Positions 36,092-45,131 are shown, counted from the first letter of the stretch. The stretch: DNA of 64,000 nt from Nitrospira japonica (GCF_900169565.1 NZ_LT828648.1:588876-652875), one strand, 5' to 3'. Numbers and translations: made by a program. The notes: generated from the sequence alone by a model not told the origin.

Positions 36092-36385
36092 ATGAACGGA
36101 GCATCGGCGGTGGGTATTGAATCGGACACGGATTCCGGCCGGACCAGCTCTCGGGCGCTTCACTATAGCTCGCCCTGCGCTCGCTGCGGCGGACTGATGG
36201 TGAACCACTTCTTAACCGATTTGTTGAATCACGCTGGCGAGCTGGAAATCGAAATGCTGCGCTGTGTCCAGTGTGGAGAAGTCGTGGATTCCGTCATCCT
36301 TCGTAACCGGCTCAGGCAGGTGGCGATGATGGTGAAGAACTCCGAGCCGTCTGGCCGATCAATCGCCAGACGGATGTCAGCGTGA
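36092..36385 (+). CDS. Zinc-ribbon protein, copy 1
   Basis: A 97-residue protein with two CxxC pairs (SPCARCGGLM and LRCVQCGEVVDS) spaced as in a small zinc ribbon. Function unknown; perhaps a regulator or adaptor. It is the first gene of the light operon. A paralogue lies in the same operon at 38914. GGTGA precedes the ATG at 36092. Confidence 0.65.
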   Translation: MNGASAVGIESDTDSGRTSSRALHYSSPCARCGGLMVNHFLTDLLNHAGELEIEMLRCVQCGEVVDSVILRNRLRQVAMMVKNSEPSGRSIARRMSA

Positions 36386-36443
36386 GCATGACGTGCCAGA
36401 CCAACCAGGGATGCCTGGTCCTTTCAAAACAAGGAGGTTTTCA

Positions 36444-37409
36444 ATGCGGAGTCACACCGTTCTTCAGGTTGGATTAGGAGTTGCCTTAGCGGCCGGGTCT
36501 CTGTCCATGGCGTCGGCAGGAGACCAACCGAGCCGTGACAAGGATATGGTCCCCATCCCGAAGGGGGAGTTCACCATGGGGAGCAACGAACATTCAGACG
36601 AAACAAAGCACCAAGTTGTGCTCGATGCATACCTGATCGACAAGTACGAAGTCTCGAATGCTCGATACAAGGAGTTCATGAGTGCGACCGGTCATCCGGC
36701 ACCCGCCTATTGGGACGATCCTCGACTCAGCAAACCCAATCAGCCTGTCGTGGGAGTGAGCTGGACCGATGCCAATGCATTCTGCAAATGGGAAGGCAGG
36801 CGGCTTCCGACAGAAGCGGAATGGGAGCGAGCGGCCAAAGGCCCGGAGGGCGACAATCATTACCCCTGGGGGCACAAACTGGATCCCCAAAAGGCCAACT
36901 ATGGACAGAATGTCGGGCGCACAATGCCGGTGGACTCCTATCCGGAAGGGGTGAGCGGATTCGGCGTCTATAACATGGCGGGGAACGTCTTCGAATGGGT
37001 CGAAGATTGGTACGACCCAAAGCACTACAAGGAGAGCATCGCGCTGAACCCCAAAGGGGCTGAGAAGGGCTACAACTTTGCCAATCAGGGGCCTGTGAAA
37101 GTGCTGCGCGGCGGTTCCTGGCTGGCGCCGGAGACTTCGCTCCACACGAGCCATCGGTTCTGGAATCAGCCGGACAACAACTCCTACGGCGTCGGACTCG
37201 GGTTCCGTTGCGCGAAGGCTGCCCCGGCGATCTCGGACGAAGCCGTGCAAGCGGGGCGCGATGCGTTCATTGCGGCCCTCGTGGCGATGGGTGCTGAAAA
37301 GCATGCAGAGGCCATGACCTCCATTGAACGGGCGCTCGCCGCCGACCCAGGCCACAAGGAATACCTGGCGACCCGTGATCTGATCAAAAGGAGCATGACG
37401 AAGAAATAA
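36444..37409 (+). CDS. Exported SUMF1/FGE-fold protein, copy 1
   Basis: A 321-residue protein with a Sec signal and a formylglycine-generating-enzyme-like domain: VPIPKGEFTMGSNEHSDE, RRLPTEAEWERAAKG, YNMAGNVFEWVEDWY, VLRGGSWLAP and GLGFRCAKAA. The paired active-site cysteines of true FGEs (Cys-x4-Cys after RGGSW) are absent (SLHTSHRFWN), so it is probably not a sulfatase activator. A C-terminal 70-residue helical tail looks like a TPR unit. AAGGAGG fixes the start. A second copy follows two genes later in the same operon. Confidence 0.82.
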   Translation: MRSHTVLQVGLGVALAAGSLSMASAGDQPSRDKDMVPIPKGEFTMGSNEHSDETKHQVVLDAYLIDKYEVSNARYKEFMSATGHPAPAYWDDPRLSKPNQPVVGVSWTDANAFCKWEGRRLPTEAEWERAAKGPEGDNHYPWGHKLDPQKANYGQNVGRTMPVDSYPEGVSGFGVYNMAGNVFEWVEDWYDPKHYKESIALNPKGAEKGYNFANQGPVKVLRGGSWLAPETSLHTSHRFWNQPDNNSYGVGLGFRCAKAAPAISDEAVQAGRDAFIAALVAMGAEKHAEAMTSIERALAADPGHKEYLATRDLIKRSMTKK

Positions 37410-37496
37410 GAGAGCCGCTGATTAGAACTGGGGAAAGGATGAGTGGTGCTCAGTAACTCATGCGTGCGTTTTTATGATCGTATCGGAGGCGCACCG

Positions 37497-37865
37497 ATGA
37501 AGCTTTCGGCAGCTTTTCTCCTGTGCTTCGCAGCGAGCGGGCTCTCGAACGTTCCTCCTTTACTGGCCGAACCCATAGATCCGGCCGAACATTCGCATGC
37601 GGAGCAAGCGAGGGACGTCCATAAGGCCGAGCATACAGTAGACCATGCTTGGGAGGTGTATCACGGCGCCGCGTTAGGGGGAACAGTCGCCTCCCCTACT
37701 CTACAGGCAAATATTGAGCAGCATCTGCATGACGCACGAACCCTCGTGACGAAGGCCCACGAGGCGGCCGAGCGGGGGGATAAGAGTGAGGTGGATCGTC
37801 TGGTCGCTCAAATTAGAGTCCATGCATCCCAAGCTATCGAAGGGAGTAAGGAGCAGAAGAAATGA
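37497..37865 (+). CDS. Small exported histidine-rich helical protein (SmbP-like)
   Basis: A 122-residue protein with a signal ending near LLAEP and a helical mature part with several His residues (HSHAEQARDVHKAEHTVDHA, later EQHLHDARTLVTKAHEAAE). The pattern resembles the small metal-binding protein SmbP of nitrifiers, so metal binding in the periplasm is plausible. GGAGG precedes the ATG. Its last bases overlap the next gene's ATG by four, so the two are coupled. Confidence 0.55.
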   Translation: MKLSAAFLLCFAASGLSNVPPLLAEPIDPAEHSHAEQARDVHKAEHTVDHAWEVYHGAALGGTVASPTLQANIEQHLHDARTLVTKAHEAAERGDKSEVDRLVAQIRVHASQAIEGSKEQKK

Positions 37866-38710
37866 CCGGAGGTTTGAGGAGGACAAACGCTCGCTGGAGC
37901 AGCATGGCGGCGATCGTCGTCACGGTCTGCACCGGTGCGCCGTGGCTGGTGATGGCGGAGTTGCCGGCAACTCCGCAAGAGCTTGATCCGGTCCCCATGA
38001 TCTCGATTCCAGCCGGACAATTTCTGATGGGTAACCCGGAGGGGACAGGACGGGCCGATGAGTGGCCGCAGCGATCCGTGTACCTCGACGCCTTCGCGAT
38101 CGATCAAGTCGAGGTGACGAATGAACGATATAGAGCATTCGTCGTGGCGACGGGCCACCGAGATCCGCCGAATCCCTACGGTACAGGCCCATTAACGTCC
38201 ATCCAGGGAATCGGGGAACTGCCCGTTGTGCAGACAACCTGGTACGACGCCAAGGCCTATTGTGGTTGGGCAAAGAAACGGCTGCCGACTGAGGCGGAAT
38301 GGGAGAAGGCTGCTCGTGGGACCGACGGCCGCCGGTTTCCCTGGGGCGATGAACCTCCGACTTCAAAACGCGCGAACTTCGACCGGGAGTGGGCTGATGA
38401 AAGAACGTTACATCCGGTCGGGTCACTTCCTGAGGGAGATTCGCCCTACGGGGTGAAGGATCTGGCCGGCAACGCCAGGGAATGGGTCTCCGATTGGTAC
38501 GACCCGGACTACTATCGGCATGCTCCGACTAAGAATCCTCAGGGTCCTGACAAGAAGGGAGTGGTCCGGGCGATTCGTGGCGGGTCCTGGCACAGCCCGT
38601 TGGCCGACATTACAACCTCGGCGCGCGGGCGGGGCGGGTTCGCGCTGCAGACGCATGGCACCGGTTTTCGCTGTGTCCGTAGTCTCGAAGGAGACGCGCT
38701 GAAAAGGTAA
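37862..38710 (+). CDS. Exported SUMF1/FGE-fold protein, copy 2
   Basis: A 282-residue protein with an N-terminal hydrophobic signal and the same domain as the one at 36444: ISIPAGQFLMGNPEG, KRLPTEAEWEKAARG, GNAREWVSDWYDP, AIRGGSWHSP and GTGFRCVRS. It too lacks the FGE active-site Cys pair and has no TPR tail. Four-base overlap with the small exported gene shows co-translation. The pair may form a periplasmic assembly together with the small helical protein between them. Confidence 0.8.
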   Translation: MTGGLRRTNARWSSMAAIVVTVCTGAPWLVMAELPATPQELDPVPMISIPAGQFLMGNPEGTGRADEWPQRSVYLDAFAIDQVEVTNERYRAFVVATGHRDPPNPYGTGPLTSIQGIGELPVVQTTWYDAKAYCGWAKKRLPTEAEWEKAARGTDGRRFPWGDEPPTSKRANFDREWADERTLHPVGSLPEGDSPYGVKDLAGNAREWVSDWYDPDYYRHAPTKNPQGPDKKGVVRAIRGGSWHSPLADITTSARGRGGFALQTHGTGFRCVRSLEGDALKR

Positions 38711-38913
38711 CCGGCCAGAGGAACGTGAAAGCATTGCACAATCTGTATAGGAATCCGGAGACCGGCTTACTCTTCCTGCTGGGGTAGCGCCGCGACTTCA
38801 CAACAGCAGCCATTGAGAAATACTGTCGTCATGCACCAGTCAAATGAATTGAGCGGATTCCGTGTCAGATGGGACGTCTCCGGTGACTGAACGTTCCGGT
38901 TTTCGAGGGTCCC

Positions 38914-39237
38914 ATGGAATCAAATGGGAGATCAGACCGGACTTCAGTTTCCACTTCGCACGTCGACGATCACTGCGCGCGGTGCGGAGGGCTGATGGTC
39001 GTGGAACACTACATAGATCTGCAGGACGATACGGGTCAGATCGGCATGACCGCGTGGCGTTGCACGAGCTGTGGAGAAGTGGTTGATGCCGTCATTCTTC
39101 AAAACCGGGTCAAACCGACGCCGAATCTCCTGTACGGGACGAAGCAACGCACGTACGCCCAGCGTATCGATGAAGATACTCGGGACGGTTCGAGTGGGAA
39201 AAATGGAAAGGGCAGTGAAGAAGGTGATGGGAGCTGA
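38914..39237 (+). CDS. Zinc-ribbon protein, copy 2
   Basis: A 107-residue protein with DHCARCGGLMVVEHY and WRCTSCGEVVDAVILQNR, clearly paralogous to the first gene of the operon (CARCGGLM; CGEVVDSVILRNR). The C-terminal tail is Gly/Lys/Glu-rich. Function unknown. GAGG lies close to the ATG. About 200 bases without a gene separate it from the second SUMF1 gene. Confidence 0.62.
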   Translation: MESNGRSDRTSVSTSHVDDHCARCGGLMVVEHYIDLQDDTGQIGMTAWRCTSCGEVVDAVILQNRVKPTPNLLYGTKQRTYAQRIDEDTRDGSSGKNGKGSEEGDGS

Positions 39238-39274
39238 CGCACAGCACTCGGTCGAGCTGTAAGGAGAAAGTGCC

Positions 39275-40204
39275 ATGCGCATTGTCCTGAATGGAGGAAC
39301 GGGGTTCATTGGTCAGGCCTTGTGCCTCTCGTTGGTACAGGATGGCCACCATGTCACCGTCCTCACGAGAAATGCCCGATCGGCAGCACAACTGCTCGGA
39401 CCCCTTGTGACGGCAGTTGAGTGGACCGGACGAGACGCGGGATCCTGGGAACACAGTCTTGAGGGGGCCGATGCCGTCATTAACCTCGCTGGCGCGCCGA
39501 TCGCCGATGCCCGCTGGACGGACGCCAGGAAGACACTCTTGAAGGACAGTCGCGTGCTCACGACCCGTCTCTTGGTCGAGGCCATGTCCCGCCGGTCGTC
39601 GAAGCCCGGGACCCTGATCAGCGCCTCCGGCATCGGCTATTACGGCGCCAGTGACGATCGAGTGCTGAATGAGAGTGCGCCACGCGGTCGTGGGTTCCTA
39701 GCCGACCTATGCCTCGCATGGGAGGGAGAGGCGCTCCGGGCCATGGCATTCGAGACACGGGTCGTTCTCTTGAGGACGGGGATGGTGCTTGAGCAGAACG
39801 GCGGCGCGCTGCCGAAGATGCTCCTGCCGTTCAGATTATTCATGGGCGGTCCGATCAAGCCCGGCACGCAGTGGATTTCCTGGATCCACCGGCGTGACCA
39901 CATTGGAATGATTCAGTGGGCGCTCGCCACGCCAGGCTTGTCCGGTCCCCTCAATGCCGTGGCGCCGGGGGCCGTGACGGTGGCCCAGTTCTGCAACCTT
40001 CTCGGGCGTGTGCTCCGTCGGCCGTCCTGGCTCCCCGTGCCGGGCCTGATGCTGAAGATCCTGCTGGGAGAGCTGGGAACGCTCATGACAACCGGACAAC
40101 GAATCTATCCGGCGAAGGCGCTGTCGGACGGCTATGTCTTTCAGTACCCCACACTGGAGCCGGCCCTGCAGGCGATCTTCACCAAGGATCAAGGAAGTCA
40201 CTGA
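39275..40204 (+). CDS. TIGR01777-type SDR epimerase (YfcH-like)
   Basis: A 309-residue extended short-chain dehydrogenase with the Rossmann loop NGGTGFIGQAL, VINLAGAPIADARWT, SASGIGYYG (in place of the YxxxK) and the C-terminal DUF1731 tail with QRIYPAKALSDGYVFQYP. Family members of this type are commonly found in LitR-controlled gene sets beside photolyase. Substrate unknown. The next gene begins one base after its stop. Confidence 0.87.
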   Translation: MRIVLNGGTGFIGQALCLSLVQDGHHVTVLTRNARSAAQLLGPLVTAVEWTGRDAGSWEHSLEGADAVINLAGAPIADARWTDARKTLLKDSRVLTTRLLVEAMSRRSSKPGTLISASGIGYYGASDDRVLNESAPRGRGFLADLCLAWEGEALRAMAFETRVVLLRTGMVLEQNGGALPKMLLPFRLFMGGPIKPGTQWISWIHRRDHIGMIQWALATPGLSGPLNAVAPGAVTVAQFCNLLGRVLRRPSWLPVPGLMLKILLGELGTLMTTGQRIYPAKALSDGYVFQYPTLEPALQAIFTKDQGSH

Positions 40205-40205
40205 C

Positions 40206-40673
40206 ATGGTACCGTTGATGGAATATCTGTCGATGTTGGCAGTGGCTGTTCTGGTCGGCAAGGTTATCCTTCTGTCCTTCGTGGTGGCTCCCGTCCTTGC
40301 GAAGAATCTTGAAGCTGAGGCATTCGGCAAGGTAGTCCGTCAGCTGTTTCCCGCTTACTATGCGTTGGGAATTGGAGCGGCTGGTGCCGGTCTCGTGTTG
40401 GTCATCATGCGGGGAATCGCAGGAGAGACAGACGCGCTGCATCATCTGGCCGCCGGGCTGTGGCTCGCAGTAATTGCCGCCGAAACCTATTGCCGCGCTC
40501 CGCTTACCCCTCAGAGCAATGCCCTGAGGGATCGCTTGAAGGCGCAGGAGTCACGAGGGGCGGTGGATCCCGTCCTCCAGCAGACGTGGAATCGACTGCA
40601 TCGACGGTCGGTCTATCTGAACTCGCTCGTGCTGCTCCTGGGGCTCGGTTTACTCGGATTGGCAAGTCGATGA
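40206..40673 (+). CDS. DUF4149 family membrane protein
   Basis: A 155-residue protein with four hydrophobic segments; KVILLSFVVAPVLAKNL, LFPAYYALGIGAA and the C-terminal RLHRRSVYLNSLVLLLGLGLL are typical of DUF4149. It should lie in the inner membrane; function unknown. The ATG at 40206 follows the SDR stop directly, and the frame upstream is a shadow. Confidence 0.75.
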   Translation: MVPLMEYLSMLAVAVLVGKVILLSFVVAPVLAKNLEAEAFGKVVRQLFPAYYALGIGAAGAGLVLVIMRGIAGETDALHHLAAGLWLAVIAAETYCRAPLTPQSNALRDRLKAQESRGAVDPVLQQTWNRLHRRSVYLNSLVLLLGLGLLGLASR

Positions 40674-40696
40674 CAGTTCACAAAGGAGGTATACCC

Positions 40697-41149
40697 ATGA
40701 GGATCAACCCTATCTCCGGTGCGACAGGTGTAACGATGAGTCTTTTGTTGACCGCCGCAGTCTGGGCTGCCGACCAGCCCATGAGCCAAGCTCCCTATGC
40801 CCATGGAGATGAGGCGAAGCTACCGGGCGGCGTGATCGGCGTGTCTCTGCAGGTCGGAGCCGAGCGTATCGGTGATCCGGCCGTCCTCTATGTCGGGATG
40901 GTCCATCCGGAGGGACCGGCTCAGCAAGCGGGACTGAGACATGGCGATGAAATCGTGAGTGTAGACGGAACTGCGGTCTCGGGAAAGACGTACGAACAGG
41001 TGGTCAGAATGATTCGGGGAGACGCAGGTACGATCGTGAAGCTGGGAGTCAAGGGTGAGGACGGAGCCCGCGAGATTACCATCTCGCGGGTGGCGGGGGA
41101 CAAGCTTCCGAAGGGTCCGTCGGGATCCCACGGCGATCCGGCCAGATAG
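40697..41149 (+). CDS. Exported PDZ-domain protein
   Basis: A 150-residue protein with a Sec signal (LLLTAAVWA) and one PDZ domain: GVIGVSLQV, GMVHPEGPAQQAGLRHGDEIVSVDG, and VVRMIRGDAGTIVKLGV. No protease domain. It probably binds C-terminal peptides in the periplasm. AAGGAGG precedes the ATG at 40697, which fixes the start. Confidence 0.82.
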   Translation: MRINPISGATGVTMSLLLTAAVWAADQPMSQAPYAHGDEAKLPGGVIGVSLQVGAERIGDPAVLYVGMVHPEGPAQQAGLRHGDEIVSVDGTAVSGKTYEQVVRMIRGDAGTIVKLGVKGEDGAREITISRVAGDKLPKGPSGSHGDPAR

Positions 41150-41158
41150 GAGTACCTC

Positions 41159-41695
41159 GTGATTTCTCGTGTTCTGCTCATCGGCTTGTTCGCACTGCCG
41201 GTCGTCCTGGTGGAGAGAGATGTCGCTTTCGGCGAGGCGGGAGGGACCGTGTCGGTGACGATGCATCCCGCGCTGGGCAAGGCAAGTCTCTTTCTGGCGG
41301 CCGGCGATTATCGGCGGGCGCTCGAAGCCTGTCAGCGAGAGATCGACGAGGCTCCTTCGGCAGCCAGCTATATCCATCTCACTTATGTCTATCAGGCGAT
41401 CGATGCCTACCTGGAGCATCTCTCACGGGAAGAACGGTGGATGGCGGTCGAGCAGCTGTATCTGAATCTGGCCTATCGCGACACCGAAGACCTGGTCGAT
41501 CCTCCGGGAGGGCTGGCCCGCATCGCCAAGGAGATGATTCAATCGAGCGTGCGTCAACAGTCGGACGTCAGCGCTGCCATGGCCATCCGACTGGACAATG
41601 CCGAATCGGACCGACTTTGGCAGGAGCAGGCGCAGTGGCGGGCAGCCAATCCGAAAACCTGGTGGCAAGGGGTTCCGAAACCCTGGGTGCGTTAG
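41159..41695 (+). CDS. Exported helical-repeat protein
   Basis: A 178-residue protein with an N-terminal signal and a TPR-like start to the mature part (LGKASLFLAAGDYRRALEACQREIDEAPSAASYIHLTYVYQAIDAYL). GTG start with AGGAG seven bases before it. The rest is helical and Trp-rich at the end. Function unknown; it sits between the PDZ and membrane-protein genes in the light operon. Confidence 0.62.
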   Translation: MISRVLLIGLFALPVVLVERDVAFGEAGGTVSVTMHPALGKASLFLAAGDYRRALEACQREIDEAPSAASYIHLTYVYQAIDAYLEHLSREERWMAVEQLYLNLAYRDTEDLVDPPGGLARIAKEMIQSSVRQQSDVSAAMAIRLDNAESDRLWQEQAQWRAANPKTWWQGVPKPWVR

Positions 41696-41704
41696 GAGGC
41701 GGAG

Positions 41705-42127
41705 ATGAGCGCCAAATCGACCGGCGTCGATATCAAATTGATGGGCGGGTTGTTCCTGATCGTCGGGGCGGTGGACCTGGTCATCATCGTCATGTTTCCT
41801 TCGTATGCATTGAAACTGTTTGGAACCATCGTAACCGGTCCACTCTCGTTTCCGGCGAAACTTCACTCGCCTGCCGTGCACTTGTTGATCGGGTACGGAT
41901 TCTTGTGGCTGCGCCCCTGGGCCTGGGGCCTCAGCCTGGCCTATGCGGGGTTTGGCCTCGCGAGCGAGGCGTTGAACCAACTCGCCTTCGGGTTTCACCC
42001 GGTCCGATCCGGATTCATGGTCACCACCGCACTGTTCATCATCTATCTGTATTCGCGGCGGCGACTCTTCACCGATCAGCCGGGGATGCCGACCACCGGG
42101 CCGTCCGTTTCAGAAGGATCGCACTGA
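41705..42127 (+). CDS. Predicted membrane protein
   Basis: A 140-residue protein with four hydrophobic segments (GGLFLIVGAVDLVIIVMF, HLLIGYGFLWL, AWGLSLAYAGFGLAS, VTTALFIIYLYS) and a cytoplasmic tail. No family recognised with confidence. Its TGA shares one base with the photolyase ATG, so the two genes are tightly coupled. AGGCGGAG precedes the ATG. Confidence 0.65.
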   Translation: MSAKSTGVDIKLMGGLFLIVGAVDLVIIVMFPSYALKLFGTIVTGPLSFPAKLHSPAVHLLIGYGFLWLRPWAWGLSLAYAGFGLASEALNQLAFGFHPVRSGFMVTTALFIIYLYSRRRLFTDQPGMPTTGPSVSEGSH

Positions 42128-43572
42128 TGCGAGGCATCGTGTGGCTCAGACGGGATCTCAGACTGTCGGATCAGCCGGCCCTGACGGCCGCCTGCGAAGC
42201 CTGCAGCGAGGTAATCCCACTCTTTGTCTTCGACGACCCTTTGCTGCGGTCGAAGACCTTCGGATCCGTCTGCGTGAATTTCATGCTCGGCTGCCTGGAG
42301 GATCTGGCTGCGTCATTGGCCGCTCGAGGCCTCCCGCTCCAGTGGCGTCGCGGCGAGCCCGTGGAAGAAGTGGTGACTGCCGCGCGTGAATGGAAGGTCG
42401 ACGTGGTCTATTGGAATCGGGATTATGAACCGGCCGCGCTCCTGCGTGACCGGGCGGTTCAGCTCCAGCTTGCCGAACAGGGAGTAGAAGTCCGCACGTT
42501 CAAGGACCACGTTGTCTTCGAGGCAGACGAGGTTTGCGGCATCACCGGCGAGCCGATGCAACGATACAGTGCCTATCGGGCGCGCTGGTGGACCAAGTGG
42601 CAGGCGGTGAAGCCGACGCTCCTCCCGATTCCGAGAGGGTTATGCGTGGAGAAAGCGGTACCACTCCCTGCTCCCCGTCCGATCCCGGCAGCCCGTGAGC
42701 TGGGATATGAACCGCTGACGCCCTGGATCAGGGCCGGTGAACAACACGCTCGAAAGAGGCTGGCCTGGTTTGTTGCGGAGCCGATTCACGCCTACGTGAA
42801 CAGCCGGAATCTTCCAGCCCTCGACGGCAGTTCGAAACTCTCACCGCATTTCCGCTTTGGAACATTGTCGCCTCGCACCGCCATCCATATGGCGTTGGCC
42901 AGTCTCGCAACAGGCGGTCGCGTCTCCCGTCCCGATGTGCTCACCTGGATTGATGAACTGGTTTGGCGCGAATTCTTTCAGCAAGTGCTGTCGGCCTTCC
43001 CGCGCGTCGCGGGCGGCCCTTTCCGGGCCATTGCTGTGCCGCCGGCACGTGAATCGGGCCCGGAACGAGACAGGTTCTTTCAGGCCTGGTGCGACGGGCA
43101 GACCGGTTATCCCATCGTGGATGCCGGCATGCGGCAACTCAATGAGACGGGCTGGATGCACAATCGCGTGCGCATGGTCGTCGCATCGTTTCTGATCAAG
43201 GATTTGCGACTGGACTGGCAGTGCGGCGAACGCTATTTCATGCAGCGGCTGGTTGACGCCGACGTTGCGGCGAACAACGGCAATTGGCAGTGGTGTGCGT
43301 CGACGGGGACGGACGCCATGCGCGGGTACCGGATTTTCAATCCCGCTCTGCAGAGCAAGAAATTCGATCCGGACGGTGCCTACATTCGGGAATATGTGCG
43401 GGAGCTGGACGGAGCAGCTTCGAAGTGGATCCACGAGCCGCATCTCATGAGTCCTGATGAGCAGGTTCACGCCCGATGCAGAATCGGGCGCGATTACCCT
43501 TCGCCGATCATCGATCATCAACAAGCGCGCAGGGAGTACTTGGATCTGGCCAAACAGCAGGTGAAGCGATGA
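42127..43572 (+). CDS. Deoxyribodipyrimidine photolyase (class I)
   Basis: A 481-residue blue-light DNA-repair enzyme that splits cyclobutane pyrimidine dimers. The N-terminal antenna domain starts GIVWLRRDLRLSDQPAL. The FAD domain shows KLSPHFRFGTLSPR, IDELVWREFFQQ, GYPIVDAGMRQL, TGWMHNRVRM and NNGNWQWCASTGTDA, including the Asn near FAD N5 and Trp residues of the electron chain. The usual PYFRIFNP reads GYRIFNP here. It lies in an operon divergent from a B12 photoreceptor, so light induction is very likely. Confidence 0.93.
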   Translation: MRGIVWLRRDLRLSDQPALTAACEACSEVIPLFVFDDPLLRSKTFGSVCVNFMLGCLEDLAASLAARGLPLQWRRGEPVEEVVTAAREWKVDVVYWNRDYEPAALLRDRAVQLQLAEQGVEVRTFKDHVVFEADEVCGITGEPMQRYSAYRARWWTKWQAVKPTLLPIPRGLCVEKAVPLPAPRPIPAARELGYEPLTPWIRAGEQHARKRLAWFVAEPIHAYVNSRNLPALDGSSKLSPHFRFGTLSPRTAIHMALASLATGGRVSRPDVLTWIDELVWREFFQQVLSAFPRVAGGPFRAIAVPPARESGPERDRFFQAWCDGQTGYPIVDAGMRQLNETGWMHNRVRMVVASFLIKDLRLDWQCGERYFMQRLVDADVAANNGNWQWCASTGTDAMRGYRIFNPALQSKKFDPDGAYIREYVRELDGAASKWIHEPHLMSPDEQVHARCRIGRDYPSPIIDHQQARREYLDLAKQQVKR

Positions 43573-44522
43573 CGGTGAATCGGCTTCGTCTCGGCATCAG
43601 CCGATGTCTGCTCGGCGAGCAAGTCCGCTACGACGGCGGTCATAAGCGCGACCGTTTCCTGACCGACGTGCTCGGGCAATACGTTGAATGGGTTCCCGTC
43701 TGCCCCGAGGTGGAGGCCGGGTTGAGTACGCCGCGGGAAGCCATGCGGCTGATCGGTGATCCGAAAAAACCGCAACTCACTACAATCAAGAGCGGACGGA
43801 ACCTGACGAGGCCGCTTGCGCTGTTCGCCGAGCGGAAGATCGAGGCGCTGGAGCAATCTGATCTGTCCGGCTACGTATTTAAGAAAGACTCGCCCAGCTG
43901 CGGGATCGAGCGGGTCCGCATATTCAACCAGCAGGGCATGCCGAGCCGAACCGGCATCGGGATATTTGCGCGGGCCTTTATCGAACGGTTTCCACTCATC
44001 CCTGTTGAGGAAGAAGGTCGGCTCTGCGATGCGCCGCTCAGGGAGAACTTCATCGAGCGCGTGTTTTGTTACCGCCGGTTTCAGGATCTGCTGCAGAACG
44101 TCGTCACGAGGCAGACCGTGGTGCGGTTCCACACGGCTCACAAGTATCTGCTCCTCTCCCATAGCCAGCAGCACTACCAGGCCCTCGGTCGGCTGGTCGG
44201 TCAAGCGGAACGCCACCGCCCGAAGGATCTGGCCCTGAAGTATGGCGAGCTGTTTATGAAGGCCCTGGCCGTAAAGGCGACGATGCGCAAGCACGTGAAC
44301 GTATTACAGCACATTCTGGGCCATTTGAAGGACCGATTAGGCGATCGGGACAAGGCGGAGCTGTTAGGCGTGATCGGCGACTACCACCGAAGGCTGACAC
44401 CGTTAATTGTGCCTCTCACGCTCGTGAAGCACTACGTCCAGAAATTCGACGTCGCGTACATTAGGGATCAGATATATCTCAACCCGCATCCCAAAGAATT
44501 AATGCTGCGCAATCACGTGTAG
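43569..44522 (+). CDS. DUF523-DUF1722 fusion protein (YbgA-like)
   Basis: A 317-residue two-domain protein. Residues 1-150 are DUF523, with the cysteine motifs SRCLLGEQVRYDGGHK, VCPEVEAGLSTPREAMRL and KKDSPSCG. Residues 180-310 are DUF1722 (VVRFHTAHKYLLLSHSQQHY, QHILGHLK). Fusions of this type are commonly found beside photolyase genes in LitR-controlled sets and were proposed to support photolyase or cofactor chemistry, but the function is unproven. The ATG overlaps the photolyase stop by four bases. Confidence 0.88.
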   Translation: MTVNRLRLGISRCLLGEQVRYDGGHKRDRFLTDVLGQYVEWVPVCPEVEAGLSTPREAMRLIGDPKKPQLTTIKSGRNLTRPLALFAERKIEALEQSDLSGYVFKKDSPSCGIERVRIFNQQGMPSRTGIGIFARAFIERFPLIPVEEEGRLCDAPLRENFIERVFCYRRFQDLLQNVVTRQTVVRFHTAHKYLLLSHSQQHYQALGRLVGQAERHRPKDLALKYGELFMKALAVKATMRKHVNVLQHILGHLKDRLGDRDKAELLGVIGDYHRRLTPLIVPLTLVKHYVQKFDVAYIRDQIYLNPHPKELMLRNHV

Positions 44523-44530
44523 GAGGAGTC

Positions 44531-45040
44531 ATGGAGACAGGCAGGAAAGGCATCGTATTGGTCGGTCATGGTGGCATTCCAAAAGACTGCCCACAAGAAT
44601 TGGTGGCAAAGCTGAAACGGTTAGAGGGACAACGCCGAGCTGCAAAACTTCCGCCGTCGCAGGAAGAAATAGACCTCGACCAGAGAATTCGCCGCTGGCA
44701 GCGAACGGCCGAGTCGGATCCTTATCAATCCGGTCTCACAGCCGTCGCCGAGGCTCTTAGCCCTCAGCTTGACGGAGCGTTGTTCGCCATAGCCTATAAC
44801 GAATTCTGCGCGCCGACGCTGGAGGAAGCCGTGGACGATCTGGTCGGAAAGGGTGCGACGCAGATCACCGTGCTGACGACGATGTTCACGCCAGGCGGGT
44901 CGCACTCGGAGGTCGAGATTCCCGAGATTCTCGAGCATTTGCGGCCGCGGTTTCCGGGAGTGGAGTTGCGCTATGCGTGGCCCTTTGACTTGCAGCTCGT
45001 GGCAAAGACTCTGGCCGAGCAGCTGCGGCGATGGCCGTGA
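44531..45040 (+). CDS. CbiX/SirB-type chelatase family protein
   Basis: A 169-residue single chelatase domain of the CbiX family: GIVLVGHGGIPKDCP with the metal-binding His, FAIAYNEFCAPTLEEAVDDLV, TVLTTMFTPGGSHSEVEIPEIL with the second His. Family members insert cobalt or iron in sirohydrochlorin, linking the operon to cobalamin or haem supply, which fits a B12-based regulator. Residues 30-70 form an insertion not typical of short CbiX. AGGAGG precedes the ATG; last gene of the operon. Confidence 0.82.
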   Translation: METGRKGIVLVGHGGIPKDCPQELVAKLKRLEGQRRAAKLPPSQEEIDLDQRIRRWQRTAESDPYQSGLTAVAEALSPQLDGALFAIAYNEFCAPTLEEAVDDLVGKGATQITVLTTMFTPGGSHSEVEIPEILEHLRPRFPGVELRYAWPFDLQLVAKTLAEQLRRWP

Positions 45041-45131
45041 CGATGCCGGAGACTAGACCGATGTAACGAATACCTAACTCCCGACGAATGCAGCACCGCC
45101 CTCTACGAAATGCATCGCCCGCATCATCGTG

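Noticed and set aside
41437..42126. Upstream extension of the photolyase frame
   Set aside because: It covers two other genes in another frame; the photolyase N-terminus (GIVWLRRDLRL) begins exactly at the ATG at 42127.
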